DNA from: Lasiodiplodia sp. COLG20
Lineage: Eukaryota; Ascomycota; Dothideomycetes; Botryosphaeriales; Botryosphaeriaceae
Assembly (NCBI GenBank): GCA_009801085.1
Contig: VNWV01000002.1
Coordinates: forward strand, 496,001-560,000
Length of the DNA: 64,000 bases
Direction: 5' to 3'
Notes under the pieces: model-generated
Seen by the model: the letters and a program-made list of their open reading frames with translations, nothing else
Databases searched by the model: none
What the model was told of the DNA's origin: nothing
Shown: positions 13,354-25,166 of the stretch, piece by piece
How positions within the stretch are numbered: position 1 is the stretch's first letter
Layout of the letters: each line of letters opens with the position of its first letter
Position numbers and translations under genes: made by a program

Positions 13354-15754
13354 GCGCTGCATATGGGCGAGAAACAGTGCAGAATCCTGATGAGACTGAA
13401 GCTCAGTGTGTCATGCAAGTCACGCCGCCACTGGGAGTAAAGGATGAATAGATGCACTGCGAACACGCATTAATAAGACGTGTTTCAGGCATTGATCCTT
13501 GCACTGGTGTACCGGGGAGACTCCTTTTCCCGCGTTGTGTTGGATTAGGTCGTTGGGTTCATAGCATTCATCGGCGCCCCATCCATAGGGATTTCCCTTA
13601 TTTTCCGTCTCCCGTCTCCAATCAACTTTTCTCAAGGATATCCTATCAGTGTCCAATTCCGGAAATCAGCCTACGCATCTTCTGGTGGCGGGAAGGGATG
13701 GAGTTTTGGGTGTTCGTAGGATAGGAGGCAGGAGGTTTATTAGGGGAAGTCGTTTTCAAGTTTTTTCGAAATCTTTGCGAAAACGGAAAGAAATCTGCAT
13801 TATATCAATGACACTGTGGTTTGATTCTTGATCTATCCCGTCGCTGATGTTTTCGTTGTAGGATCGCCCTCAAAATTCGTTCCTCTTATCTCCAGTACAT
13901 GCCCAAAATTAGCACAATCTCTGCTCAAATATGTTGGGGCCGAAACATAGGGTGCATCGGGAACCGAGAGCGTCGAAACAAGGACCCCTCAGACGTTCAA
14001 GAGACTATGAAACGGACGATCCGTAAGAACGCGCGGATTTAACGTATCCGTGCCCCCTCGGGAAGCAGGCCGAACAGGGGAATGATCCGTAAGCAAATTT
14101 CTGAGACGACACCATGACTACACCTCATGCGCAGGGATGAAAATGCTCGAGCTGATGGGTGAGCCGCTGTATCACTACGCGCCCTCACGTCCCAATGGTT
14201 GCTCCGACCTCCCAAGAGCAGTCGCGGCTTCATACACAAATGATGCACCCACCTCCCATCATTTCTCCGCGATTAAAGCAAATTGATGGCTTTACTGTAA
14301 CAGGATATGTTTTCCCCCCTCAAGGTATCGCCCTCTCAAGTGAAAGATTTTCCATTAGATTTATCGCTGTTGAGTTTTCAAGCTGCTTATCCAACACTAA
14401 CCATCGACAATACCTGTAAGCAGCGTCCACCGCAGCGCCAGCGTGCATATTGACTCGTCCTATTCATCGTCTTAGTAAATGAACAGCTATGTCTCCTAAT
14501 AAACAACTTCATAAAACATATAATGTTAAAACGATGAAGCGTATGATATTTAGGTTCATTCATAGGAAATCAATGATAAGCTAATTGGATACATAATTTC
14601 ATCTTTCATTATATAACTTCTAAATTATCTACTCCTAATTGTCACTTGTCAAACATCTATTATTAACTAATACTTGCTTCCTTACATTTAGATGGTTATT
14701 CCCAGCAATACAGCTACGGTTAAGTTGTTCAGAACTTCCTTTTTCAGATATTAAACGATTTAACAACCCAGAGAAGAAACATACCCCGGCAAGCTGTGTG
14801 TCGTATTGAAATCATGTAAAACTATCATATCGTATTCACATGACCACATCTTTCATTACAGAAATGCAATTGTTACTAGTCGTGATCTTCTTCTCTTCGC
14901 CACCGTTCGGTAATTGTGAGAGACAAACTGCTCTTTAGACGCCGCAGCTATGGTAGTAGCGAGTTACGGGAGATTTAAGCCCTTCGTTTCCTATAAAGAA
15001 CGCTGCATTACTCTCACGTAGATAGTTCAAGCGTTAATAGACGAGTGCAAGTCTCAGGATAGTACAAAACACATTTCAAAGCCGAACACAATCACTGGAA
15101 TAAGTAGGGTACTACGTTAAATAAGAAAGTTTTTAGGTAAGCTCAACTCACTTGTCGTCGGCTGCGGCAAGTTTAAATCACAACCTGTCATGATGGCAGC
15201 AAAACGCGCGTATGTTCGTATCCTGAGTAATAACCGTGAGCTTTCGCTGAACAACACTCTAGACGTAGCACTACCCCATTAAATCTTGTAGGATGCAATC
15301 GGAGGGTCTATTGTAGTTCGGCTACTACGGCGTCAGGTACTATTATTGACAAGGAATGTTTACTCTTGTCTTCACGCAGTCAAACGACCTTGTTCGCTCC
15401 TATGAAAGTTTCGATATTCTAGTGTAGAGCATCTATCATTCAAAGCGGAGGTGATCGGCAAAAGCGAGCCGAGTCGCCTGGTAAACAGACGTGCAAATGG
15501 GGCTGCGATTCTGCTGAAAGTCTTGGGTAGAACGGGGAATATATCTGGTCAAACGCCACCGAGCCCTGGATCAATTGTATTTTCGTTCCCCAAGATGATG
15601 AGCCTGGCAGCAAGCATATTTCTTCCCGCTGAGTAGACGCCTTCAACACCTCGCTCGTTCAAACGCCAGCATTATACAGAGCTCGTAGCCATATGGCAGC
15701 AGGTACTCTTGTGATGGATATCATTGCCTCTGATCCCTACCCTCTTTTAGTGTT
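13354..15754. other. Convergent intergenic region
   Basis: Lies between the 3' ends of the MAPKK (plus) and cyclophilin 40 (minus) genes and therefore contains both terminators. There is no gene-like frame. The middle part is markedly AT-rich and is listed separately. Confidence 0.6.
14440..15420. repeat. AT-rich block, possible decayed mobile element
   Basis: About 1 kb with far lower G+C than its surroundings. Hand counts of three lines within 14521-14700 give roughly 20-30 percent G+C, while neighbouring genes are about half G+C or more. Stop codons are dense in all frames and TA steps are common. This fits a transposon remnant mutated by RIP, or simply relaxed spacer DNA between converging genes. 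I found no terminal repeats, target duplication or recognisable transposase, so the call is tentative. Confidence 0.35.
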
Positions 15755-17096
15755 TTAAGAGAAAAACTTGGCATAAGCCGCCTTCTCCTTCTTCTTAAAC
15801 TCCGCAAGCCTCTTCTTAGCGTTGGTCAGACCGTTAAGGACAGCCGAGTCATTGGGCGCAAGCTTCTGAGCTGCCTCGTAATCCTGGATAGCCTCCTCCT
15901 CATTCTTGCGGGCCTCACGGGCCTGGGCTCTGCGGAAGTACGCCTTTGCCTTGTCGGCGTCGGAGGTACCTTGAACCTCGAGCGCGTAGGTTGCGCTCTT
16001 GGCTGCGCCTTCATAATCCTTCAACTTGTTCTGCAGGAGCGCGCTGTTGTTGTGCAGCTGGAAGCGGAGGGAAGACAGCTGCTGCTTGGTCTCCGGGGGA
16101 TCCTTCTCCTCAACCTCGGGATTCTCGTTCAGGTAGCGAAGACCCTTCTGGTACTTGGCGAGACCGAGGCGGATGTCACCAGCCTTGAAAGCCTTGTTGC
16201 CCATATCCTTGAGATCTGCGGCAATCTTGGCAATCTGAGGCGCAGTGAGCTCCTCAGATTGGTCCTCGGGGAAGTCTTCATATGGGTCGCCGGTGCTGTC
16301 GGGGATGCGTTCGGTACATTTCTCGTAGTCCTCGCCGGTGAGTTCGCCGCAGTCTGTTCAAAAATTGAGGGTCAATTCACGACACACAGAGGCAGGGAAG
16401 GGGATGTAATACCAGCAATGATAGGGTATTGCTCCTGGACAGGCCTGTCTTGGGCAGCGGTGGGCAGGTTCTCAAGCTGGCGCACGATCGACTTGCCGTT
16501 GATAACCTCACCGAAAACAACGTGCTTGCCGTCAAGGTGGGGGGTGGGCACGGTGGTGATGAAGAACTGGGAGCCGTTGGTACCAGGGCCGGCGTTGGCC
16601 ATGGACAGCAGGAAGGGCTTCTCGTGCTTCAGCTCGAAGTTCTCGTCCTCGAACTTCTCGCCATAGATGCTCTCGCCGCCAGTGCCGTTGCCAGCAGTGA
16701 AATCTCCACCCTGGATCATGAACTGCTTGATGACACGGTGGAAGCCGGAGCCCTTGTAGTGCAGCGGCTTGCCCGACTTGCCCTCACCCTTCTCGCCAGT
16801 GCAGAGGGCACGGAAGTTATCCGCAGTCTTGGGAACGACTGTGATGGCCGGTGGTTACTACGAGGCTACGGAACGGCGGGATCGACGGGGCGCTTACTAT
16901 CATTGTACTGCGAATGGTCAGTTCTAGTAAGAGCAGCACGAGCAAGGACAGGAGGCACCCACAAGCTCAAAGGCAATGCGACCGGCGGGCTGAGAGCCGA
17001 TTTGGATGTCGAAAAAGACACGGGAGCGCTCTGTTTATGCAAGGTTAGCGCTTGCAGGCAGCTTCGCGCGGGGTTGCACTCACTCTGATCGGCCAT
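15755..17096 (-). CDS. CPR6: Cyclophilin 40 (peptidyl-prolyl isomerase + TPR)
   Basis: Hsp90-associated peptidyl-prolyl cis-trans isomerase. Five exons (introns 17031-17083, 16908-16962, 16839-16897, 16354-16412) give 371 residues, the normal CYP40 length. Residues 1-175 are the cyclophilin domain: [33 protein letters not shown] with the catalytic Arg, NGSQFFITT and [11 protein letters not shown] linker leads to TPR repeats from about residue 215 to 345, the Hsp90 C-terminal binding module, and the protein ends in a Lys-rich helix. Exon 1 is only 13 nt (codes MADQ plus one base) and exon 3 only 10 nt (16898-16907, coding YND plus one base). Both are needed to give the expected MADQKRSRVFFD start and [15 protein letters not shown]. 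The tyrosinase gene ends 331 bp upstream on the same strand. Confidence 0.95.
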
Positions 17097-17427
17097 TGTT
17101 GCGTGGTGCGTAGTGAGCGGAGGGAGACCAGAGACCGGAACTGAGGAAAGATGCAGGGTGCGCGTTTGGGTGTACCTGCAAGATGTAGATGAAAGCACAG
17201 CCAAAGATATGCGCGCAAAGTCGTGGAGAGCAGGCTGGAGTCGCGGCTTCAGGAAGATTCCATTCGGCGATGACGCCCGAGCGCGGGCCGACTGCTGCCC
17301 CAGGGCCCAAAACCACGACAACCAAGCGATCTGCAGCAGGGAATGTCCTGGCAGCGCCTCTTCGCCCAGAATTCGTTGCCGCACGATTCACTTTTCACCT
17401 CCAACCTAGTATTGCACACAGTCTACC
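17097..17427. promoter_or_regulatory. Promoter of cyclophilin 40 gene / tyrosinase 3' end
   Basis: 331 bp between two minus-strand genes. It must hold the terminator of the tyrosinase gene and the promoter of the cyclophilin gene. I see no distinctive motif and no separate gene. Confidence 0.5.
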
Positions 17428-18893
17428 TCAGCTCGAGTACAGCTGGTCGTAATCATAGCAGAGCACCCCGCCCCGGATGTCCATCACGTCTCCAACGGTC
17501 ACATTCTCAGCATTCACGCCCAGCGACAGCGGAAAATCCAACGTGACGTTCCCTCCCTGCGCATTGTCGTAGTCCATGAGATAGATTGGTCCGGATACGT
17601 CTGTCAGCCGCGCCTCCAGATCCATCGCCTGCCATGACCACCACACACGGTCCAGGTTGCAGTGGTGCATGTAGAAGATGGGCAGCATGGTTCTCAGCCT
17701 TTTGTCAACCCATGGATATCGAAGGGAACTTACATCTGAAGGGCTTGCGTACAGATCGCCCATCTGGCCGTACGTTCCACCAACACCGTAGTGGCCACCA
17801 CCGTGAACGCCAGACGCGTCAAATGATGGGCCGCCCTCGACGACCCTGTCGAACCAGCCGAAGTCTGGCTGACTCAGAGTCACTTGGGTTTGGTTCATCC
17901 CAAGATATCTTCCGGCAAAGTACGGACTAAAGTCGCGTGCGAGGCAGCGCGGATTGCCGCTGAGGTCGCTCAAGGGTCCCAAGTTGACTGTCAGGTTCGC
18001 AAACGGACCGTCCTGGATGCAGCCTCCGCCGGTGCGGCCCGGAACAGAGAGCGGATCCGACGTGTTGAGTGGGATGAGCAGTCCATTGCCTCCAAAGCCC
18101 AGTATAGGATCAAACACCGGCGAAGCCAGGAAGTCTGTCTCCGAAGTTACATCCAAGGTCCAGTCCCAGTACGGCTGGGCTCCTGTGTAGCCGCATTCAT
18201 TGCGGAGGCCTCTCTCATATGCCGCCGTGAACCACCGGTGCCAAGCGAGGAAATGGCCCTGCGTGGAGCTGTTAGCATATGACCGTTTAATCGAAATGTG
18301 CCGCGGACTGCCGATCCGGCTTCGACACCGAATCGAATGCCGAACTCGCCCGGCACTTGGAATCAAGGCTAGGCCGAGCGAACTGAGCACATTCAATCTG
18401 CTCTGCTAGCTGAGGAGATCTGCATGGATCGGCGCCTCCGACCTCGGCCCTACTCAATAGCTTCAACGGTCACACGGGACTGACTGACCGTGTAGTGAAT
18501 ATCAAAGGTCAATATGGGCGTTAGTTTTGCAGTGTCGACGTCAGAGGCGGCAGACATACCTGATTGATGTGCGTAGCCACGAGATCCTCGAAGCGCGAGC
18601 CGACACCGGGCGCGTCGGCCTTGGGTGTGATCGGAGGCTTCGTCAGAAAGCATTGCACCGCGGCGAGGTACTCGAGCTTTTCGTCATTCCTGAGCGTGCG
18701 CCTGGAGAAGCATTGATATCTTCAGCCTCCATCCCTGCAGATCTCCGCTCCACAGCACTTACCACTCCTTCCGAACGATGGGACGTTCACACGCAACAGC
18801 TGCATTGCTACCGTACGGAGCGGCGTCCGTCCTTGGAGCTAAGGCCAAAACCCCTAGAAGGAGGCCAGCGCCACACTTTGCAAGCTTCGTCAT
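17428..18893 (-). CDS. Secreted tyrosinase (type 3 copper oxidase), unusual splice sites
   Basis: Oxidises phenols/catechols with a binuclear copper centre. By homology there are five exons: 18763-18893, 18560-18701, 18489-18509, 17734-18258 and 17428-17682, totalling 357 residues. Residues 1-24 look like a signal peptide. CuA ligands are His88 (ATHINQ), His96 (TFDIHYT) and His105 (HFLAWHRWF). CuB ligands lie in GVHGGGHYG and in FYMHHCNLDRVWW. PYWDW and SPSD are family signatures. Introns 18702-18762 and 18259-18488 have GT...AG ends. Introns 18510-18559 and 17683-17733 start with GTATGT and GTAAGT but the homology-defined acceptors are TG. With those boundaries the frame closes exactly; without them His96 is lost or extra residues are inserted before the CuB helix. 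So this is either a gene using rare GT-TG splicing or a recently damaged gene. Family is sure; activity is not. Confidence 0.85.
17683..17733 (-). other. Intron ending in TG (tyrosinase intron 4)
   Basis: A 51-nt segment with a perfect GTAAGT donor right after SPSD and ending in CTG before PIFYMHH, where family members are continuous. The only AG dinucleotides near its end (after CAAAAG and GCTGAG) would shift the frame. Because 51 is a multiple of three and no stop occurs, retention would add 17 residues beside the CuB helix. Confidence 0.55.
18510..18559 (-). other. Intron ending in TG (tyrosinase intron 2)
   Basis: A 50-nt intron with a perfect GTATGT donor and a CTAAC branch sequence ten bases before its end, but the last two bases are TG instead of AG. 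The following 21-nt exon codes TFDIHYT, which completes the copper A site. No AG lies between the branch site and that exon. Reading through meets a stop codon inside the intron. Confidence 0.65.
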
Positions 18894-20240
18894 GGATCGA
18901 TTGACGAAACAACTTGCGAATCAAAACTGCCGATCTTTCGATCTTCGGCTTATGCTCGTTGGCGCGCGGCTCTCTGGGATTCTGGCGGTTAGTCACCGGC
19001 TACAAAATTTTATCGAATGGGTCTTCCGGCTGAATGCAACTGACCTGCAGGGCTGAAAAAGACCGAGAGAGGGTTAAGACCGAGAAGGTTTTCGGTGTTA
19101 CTCGGGCAGAGGAAGTCCATGATCAGGGAGACATTATTGTGAACAGCTGATCTTTAATACACGGCCGAGATCTACGCCTATGAGAAAAGATCCTGCCGCC
19201 CCCTCAAGGCGCTATCTACGTTACCGAGCTCATCACCTGTGCCGCACTCAGTGCCTCGCGTAATTGTACAAGCATCCGAATGCTAAACCCACGGAAGTAA
19301 CAACTCCCAAAGCGCGGCTGGGGCCGAAGGCATCCGATGGCGGCTCGCAGAGATTCCGCGGCAGCCTGGTCAGTGCACAGCTGGGGCGGCACCGCGATGC
19401 GGCGCGTTCACGACAAGCTTTATGAGTCGGCATCGGGGCCCTGTTGCAACCTCTTTCTCCCGCCCATCGAAAGCGCTCGTCCCGATGCCTGCACAGCCAT
19501 GAAACGTTAGTTGCACGAGTCGCCCAGACTGTACGACATGAAGCTCGCAGTACGGCATGCGCCTATCAAGAGGGCGCGGCTAAAGGTGGTGCAGCCTCTC
19601 CGCTGACCGACAGCGCCGCAGCGGCCTAGTTTCCAAATGGGCGCCACATCCGCCAGTCACGACCCACTGCGGACCGAGAGCAACCAGAGTCGAGCTGCGA
19701 GGAGCTAAGGCCCGGCCGTGGCTCCACCATCTCAGAGGGCCAGGGTTCGGATTGCCGAAGACAGCCTGTTTCGAGATGCTGTGGCAGACTACGGCTGCGC
19801 CTTTGGCTGGGAAGGGTAGCGACTAGCACTCCGCATTGGCCTGCATCATGCATCTCTGTGCACCAGGACCAGGGGGCAAATTGCGAACACGCCGGCTGCC
19901 AATCAGGCTAAGAGCCACCTCGTTGCTTCGTCGGCGATCTCCAAATGATGGGGTCAGACCAGGCAGGCTGTGCCCCGGCTGCTGCCGTCTTCCCGGCAAC
20001 GCGCACGCGGACAGCCTGCCCTATGTATGCCACGAGGTTCCCTACCCAATGTCGAAGATAGATGGGCTTCCCGCCCATGCATTCCGCACCCGCTGCTCGA
20101 CACCCATCCTGCGGGTTGAATAACTGATCTCCCTCTCCCGCATCCTATCCCTCACCCTCGGTATCAGCAATTGATCCTCCCATGAGTTCCGTCAATCAAC
20201 CCGCCGATAGTGCTCGCATAGCTTTATCGTCCTGACCATC
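18894..20240. promoter_or_regulatory. Divergent intergenic region, tyrosinase / rhodopsin-domain gene
   Basis: About 1.35 kb between two divergent start codons, so it holds both promoters. Short frames on both strands look like noise. Nothing here reads as a regulator gene linking the two neighbours. Confidence 0.5.
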
Positions 20241-21704
20241 ATGGCTCCAAACGACTATGGTCCGACCATCGAGGTGACGGCCTTTACCCTCACCAGTCTC
20301 TCCACCGCCATTGTTGCCCTGAGGTATGCCTTCGACGACGCGTCAATGCTTCACTACAGAATCTTATTGAGAAACCAGGCTATACTGCAACGTTCATCTG
20401 TTGAAGAGGGCCGGTCTCTCCGATATTTTCATGGGCATTGCAATGGTGCGTGACCAGGCTCTGTCCTTTGGAATTCCGTCTTACAAATAGCGCAGATCAT
20501 GACTTGGGCTATAGCAGTCATCAACTACTTTCAAGTCAAGTATGGTTCAGGGAAACATATCTATAACCTATCATCGGTATGCAATCCTTCCCAAAGCATA
20601 GCTGTGTAGCGGTACTAATGGTGTATAGTCGACGCACGCTCTCGAAGGCACTTTGAAGTCATGTAATACAGCGCTCCTGAGTCAGATGCCTTCTCTTACT
20701 GACGGGAAGCAGGGTATTCTTTCCAAATCGCCTACCTCGTCGACCTCCTTTTCGTGAAGCTTTCAATCCTGTGCTTCTACTGCGCAATCTGCGACCAAAA
20801 ATGGTTTCGCACCGTCATTTACTCCATGATGGGAATAGTTGGAAGCTTCACTATCGCTATGACCTTCGTCAACGCATTCGAATGCCCTAATCCCTCGGAT
20901 GCCTTTACCGTTGAGATTATCATGGCCGGCCTCGGATCCTGCAGGGACCTGCATTCCATGTACTTTGCGCAGGCAGGCTTCAACATAGCAAGCGACCTAG
21001 TCATCATGTTGATACCGGTCCCTCTGCTTGCACGTCTGCAGATGCCTAGATCGAGGCGAATTGCGCTGTTCGGCATTTTCAGCGTCGGCTTCGTCGCAGT
21101 GCTAGCATCCATCCTACGGCTGTGGACTCTGTCGATTTGGGCCAAGTCGACGGATGTTCCGTATTCCGGCGGCCCCATCCTCATATGGACCCAGATCGAA
21201 TTGAACGCAGCAATTATCTCCGCCTCGTTTCCTGCGATGAAGGCCCTTTTCGCGCATACCTTCTCCGACCACCCAACGACTCGGAGGTCCTCCAGCGGTG
21301 CGCGCTATTTCAAGTATAGCTACGGTGCAAACTCTGCAGACAAGACTAAGGGCGTGAACGCAAAGGACAGCATCATCAGCTTGAAAGCACTTCCATTCAT
21401 GAAGAGCGCCACAGGCGAACCTCGGACATCCAAGACAATGACCAGAGGCGGGAATGCAACGCGAAGCTTCGAATCCGGACGCAGCGACGAGGAAATGTTT
21501 TTCGACGAGCCGGTCGGCCATGAGGCTGTTGTTGAGAGCGGAAAGAACTCATCGGACGGCAGCGGAGATAGGGCTACTGGACTGCAACAGCCCCAACCCA
21601 CGTTCGCAACACACTCGGGCATCATGAAAAGTCTGACAGTGGAGCAAACGACAGAAAATTCCACGGGCCGTCCGCAATATTACAGATCCCATTATCTCCG
21701 CTAA
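20241..21704 (+). CDS. Fungal rhodopsin-domain integral membrane protein
   Basis: Five exons (introns 20324-20378, 20446-20495, 20577-20628, 20663-20712) give 418 residues. The order of hydrophobic segments fits the seven-helix fungal rhodopsin-like/PTH11-related family: helix 1 near residues 8-28 (VTAFTLTSLSTAIVALR), RAGLSDIFMGIAMIMTWAIAV, the SFQIAYLVDLLFVKLSILCFY helix with its typical KLS(I/L)L motif, GIVGSFTIAMTFVNAFECP, DLVIMLIPVPLLARLQMP, IALFGIFSVGFVAVLASILRL, and IWTQIELNAAIISASFPAM. Conserved loop features include a Cys (FECP) and the LP.P...L segment. From about residue 280 a hydrophilic Ser/Lys/Gly-rich cytoplasmic tail follows, likely phosphorylated. These proteins lack the retinal lysine of true rhodopsins and are often called orphan receptors; substrate or ligand is unknown. 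Divergent from the tyrosinase gene. Confidence 0.88.
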
Positions 21705-24700
21705 CATTATATCTTCACGAGAGACGATTATCCTTCACGCCGGCCACGTGGGCATGGGTTGGTTTGGCTTGGTTTTGGGTTTGGCGAACACTGGTTATAC
21801 CAACATTGTTACGGTGGCTTATTTTCTTTACAAAAATACCCTGGCCTGGAGGGGAAAAGGCTTGGGAATTGCGATCCAGTCAGACACTCAAAGAGTTTCT
21901 TTTCCTTTCAAGATACCAAACATATGCACAAATATCATATACCCCATCTCGTTTGTACAGTAGGAGCAGTCAGAGCAGGTAAAGATTCTACCCTTGAAGC
22001 TCTCATATCGATGTCCCGAAGACACTGCAACAGATGCCGAAATCTAGCCCAGTCCATCGGAAAATCAACCAGAGTATCCCCCTTGTTCGAACAAGCGGGG
22101 CCGCGGATTGTCACCTACCTAACTCAGCTACCTAGCCAGCCCCTGCAGCGGCCACCAATGCAGGTGATCCGACGGACACACTTCGTTGTAGGTATCTGTG
22201 TACCAGGTTCAAGGCAAATTCCTTCCCTTTCTCCACTTTTTGCACGCGACGAGAGCAGGGGAAAGAAGGCGGGAGCTCCACCACAGCCAAGTTCCAGGTC
22301 CAGGCTGAACTGCGACAGGGTACGTAGCGAGGCTGATTACGCGTTATAAGCGCCGCCATCAATTGGCTCAGCAGCACCTGCGCGGCGAAGCCTAACAGGC
22401 GGAGCTAAATCTTCCCGGCTTTGCCACTTGTTGTCGTCGGCAATGGGAGGGGGGGACGGCAGAGAAACGCACCACATCTCTCTGCAGGACGATTACAGGA
22501 CTTCGGCTGTACGAGCCTGTTTCCGTTGGCAAATGAGCTGTGGTTGCAACCGTGTCTTACCCCCTCTTTTTTCCTCACGCCCCGAAGAATTGGGGATCCG
22601 TGCATCACCCGAACGTGCATGGCCGTGGGCTGTGGAAAGCGGTCCGCGAATCATGTATTCGGAATAAAAAAGAAGCAACACGGCACGCCTGCAGAGGAGG
22701 AAAAACTTATCCTGGTCCGCTAATCACATAGCACCGGTCAGTGAGCGTGATGACCACCGCACAGGCGCTGACGTCCTGTCGTTCTTCTCTCTTTTCTTTT
22801 GAAGCCTGGAATCCCTGGGTGTCTCGGGTACTCCCGAGCCGCAGGCCCGCAACTCCGAGAAGACTTGCCTTTGTGTCATTGGCCGACTGGAGCAGTGAAA
22901 TGTAATTCGCTTTTACGGAGCGCTAATTCAGCGCTGTTCACGCTGTTGACGCTGAGTGTAAGATTGCATCATCAATTCTCTTTCTTCTCTTCCCCGGTCT
23001 GTCACGAATGGTGTATAGCTTTGTTAACCATAATATTAGGCCTATGTAGATTTAGCTCTAGCTCCTGTCGGCACTTGCTTACCTACCATCATACTATTCA
23101 TATCTAGGATTCGCGAATCGGCCGTTATGCTCGCGTCGTGGCGCTCGTGCGTCGTCGATCCCGGTTCGGTAAGTCCCCTGCCCTTGGGTGGGTGCTGGGT
23201 GGGTCTTGGTGTGCCTGAATCTCCATGAGTGCCCTTGCTACTCCAGCTGAGTCGTTGTTGATGTCCCTTGACACGTTGCGGTGGAGTATTTTCCTGCAGG
23301 CGGAATTAGCCGGGCTCGACAAGCCCAGGAAGCCTCCAGATCTAGAGCGAGCGGATGATGAAGATGAGCGTGCATGTGGATTTTCTTTTCTTTTTTTTTT
23401 GTGGAAGGCAGGGGGGTGATTGGAGGTCTGGGGGATTTGTATGCAAGAAGACAACAGGGAGACGGTGGAGAATGTGAGACGGTACGGCTCGGACGGACGG
23501 ATAGCATCCGTGATGCTCGAACGTTGCTTAATTTCTTTCCTTTTTCTCACATCATTGGTTGCTTTTGCAGGAGGGCTGAATCTGCGCAGCCTCATCACAA
23601 TCGTGTGTGCTCATGTCTCATTACGGATACTAGGGATCAGTCCCGAGGGGTGGCACAACATGAGAGCTCTTGCTAGAGAAGGACGCACCATCCCGATTCC
23701 CCGAGTGATGTCTTGTAGTTAGTTTTTTTTTGGTCTTGCATTTGGTAAGTTTAATGACTCGCATGCTTGTGAGTTGACACGTGTATGAGCAAAGCTTATT
23801 AAACGAGTGCCGATTTCTTGTTTTTTGTCTTTGATGTGCCCCGATTTTCATGTCTCTTACCACAGCATTGAACACGGCGTAAACCCGACTGGTGCCCAGA
23901 CTTGATCACTCACCTCACCCCATGGTCGGGTGAATTCGGACACCTCCTTCATTTGGAATTTGTCGTGTCCGGCCTCAGCACGTGAACTGCTACTGTAGAC
24001 AATCTGCCACAGGCCGATCATCAACCCTTACGTCCAAGAGAGGGAGAAAAGGTAGACGAAAAGGAAAAATGGATCGCCTAAAGGTCCAAGGTCTTGCTCC
24101 TTTTGCCCGAGACTGCGCCTCACCCGAAACGGTCTCGAAGCAAAAAGCATACACAGGTAACGGCGACTTGGTCCATGCTTTTGGTGCTACAGACGGGAGA
24201 TGCTAGTATGCTATAAAAGGCATTAAAATACGATGCTAACAGCGGCGACAGCAGCTGTCCCACAGTCTCAAGCTCCTCGAAACGTTATGCTGCACAGTCT
24301 AGCCTCACCGCGACAAGTATCTACCTGGTAGGCAGCGCCGCTTTCCTCCCGACACTTCGTATCAGGTTTTTTTTTTTTTTTCGTGTGTACTGTACGACGA
24401 TGGTGGTTCGAGGTGGTTTGATATGCATGCTGTTAGAACACGTCTGCTTCTTGTTCGGTATCCTTTGCGGAACATGTGGAGAGAATTGGTTGCATGGCGA
24501 CGTTGGAGAATCCGTGGGGAAACGCCGATCATTGTATATAACGGGCAAGTGCCTTGTACGTAGACTCTGGGGGTTCCTGGTTTGCGGAAAAGGTTGTTGC
24601 AGCCTCAATATACTTCTGACAGGAGCAACTAGCTACAAGGTCGGGATCGCCCTCGCTCTCACGGCTACGCAGATCGCAGGGATGAGGCTGAAAACTACGC

Positions 24701-25166
24701 ATTGAGGATGCGAGATTCCGACATGGATAATCCTGGGGGAGAAAAAGCACAGCTGGCGTGTGGGTTCGGGATGTGTGGATACGGTGGCTGTGCGGCGCTT
24801 GAGGCAAAAGTTGCGTCAATCAATCCGCGACGAGGCGAGCTTCTTCTAACTTCTAGAGAAAGCTTGAAAATTTGGGCAATTGCTGCCATGTAAGCACACA
24901 TACACATTGCTCTAGGGGCTTGTATTTCCCCTTCTCAGGAATTTGGACAAGGTTAATGCAGCACTACGTCAACAAATCGCCAATTGCTCACCTGCAGACA
25001 ATACGAAAGTGACAGAGTTACCCGCATCCCGCATCATTCATTCTTAGAGCCATTCTATCATTCTCACAATTAGACCACTATTGAAATTGATCATAAAACT
25101 TGGCGCACATGTGTTCGAGCCGGTAGACGACCTGATTACTTATAGTCAGGCCCGAGTGAGAGAATT
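21705..25166. other. Gene-free region of about 3.5 kb
   Basis: Between the rhodopsin-domain gene and the 3' end of the Rieske gene. Open frames are short, overlap one another and carry no recognisable domain. T/A homopolymer tracts occur at about 23388-23399 and 24366-24380. A TATA-like element (CTATAAAAGG) lies near 24211 but I cannot attach it to a coding sequence. An unannotated non-coding transcript cannot be excluded. Confidence 0.45.

Noticed and set aside
18259..18488. Possible extra tyrosinase exon inside the 230-nt intron
   Set aside because: The frames there give no tyrosinase-like sequence, and the exon order THINQ, TFDIHYT, GHFLAWHR is already complete without it.
24205..24225. 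TATA-like element CTATAAAAGG
   Set aside because: No coding sequence can be attached to it on the plus strand downstream; it is not enough for a gene call.
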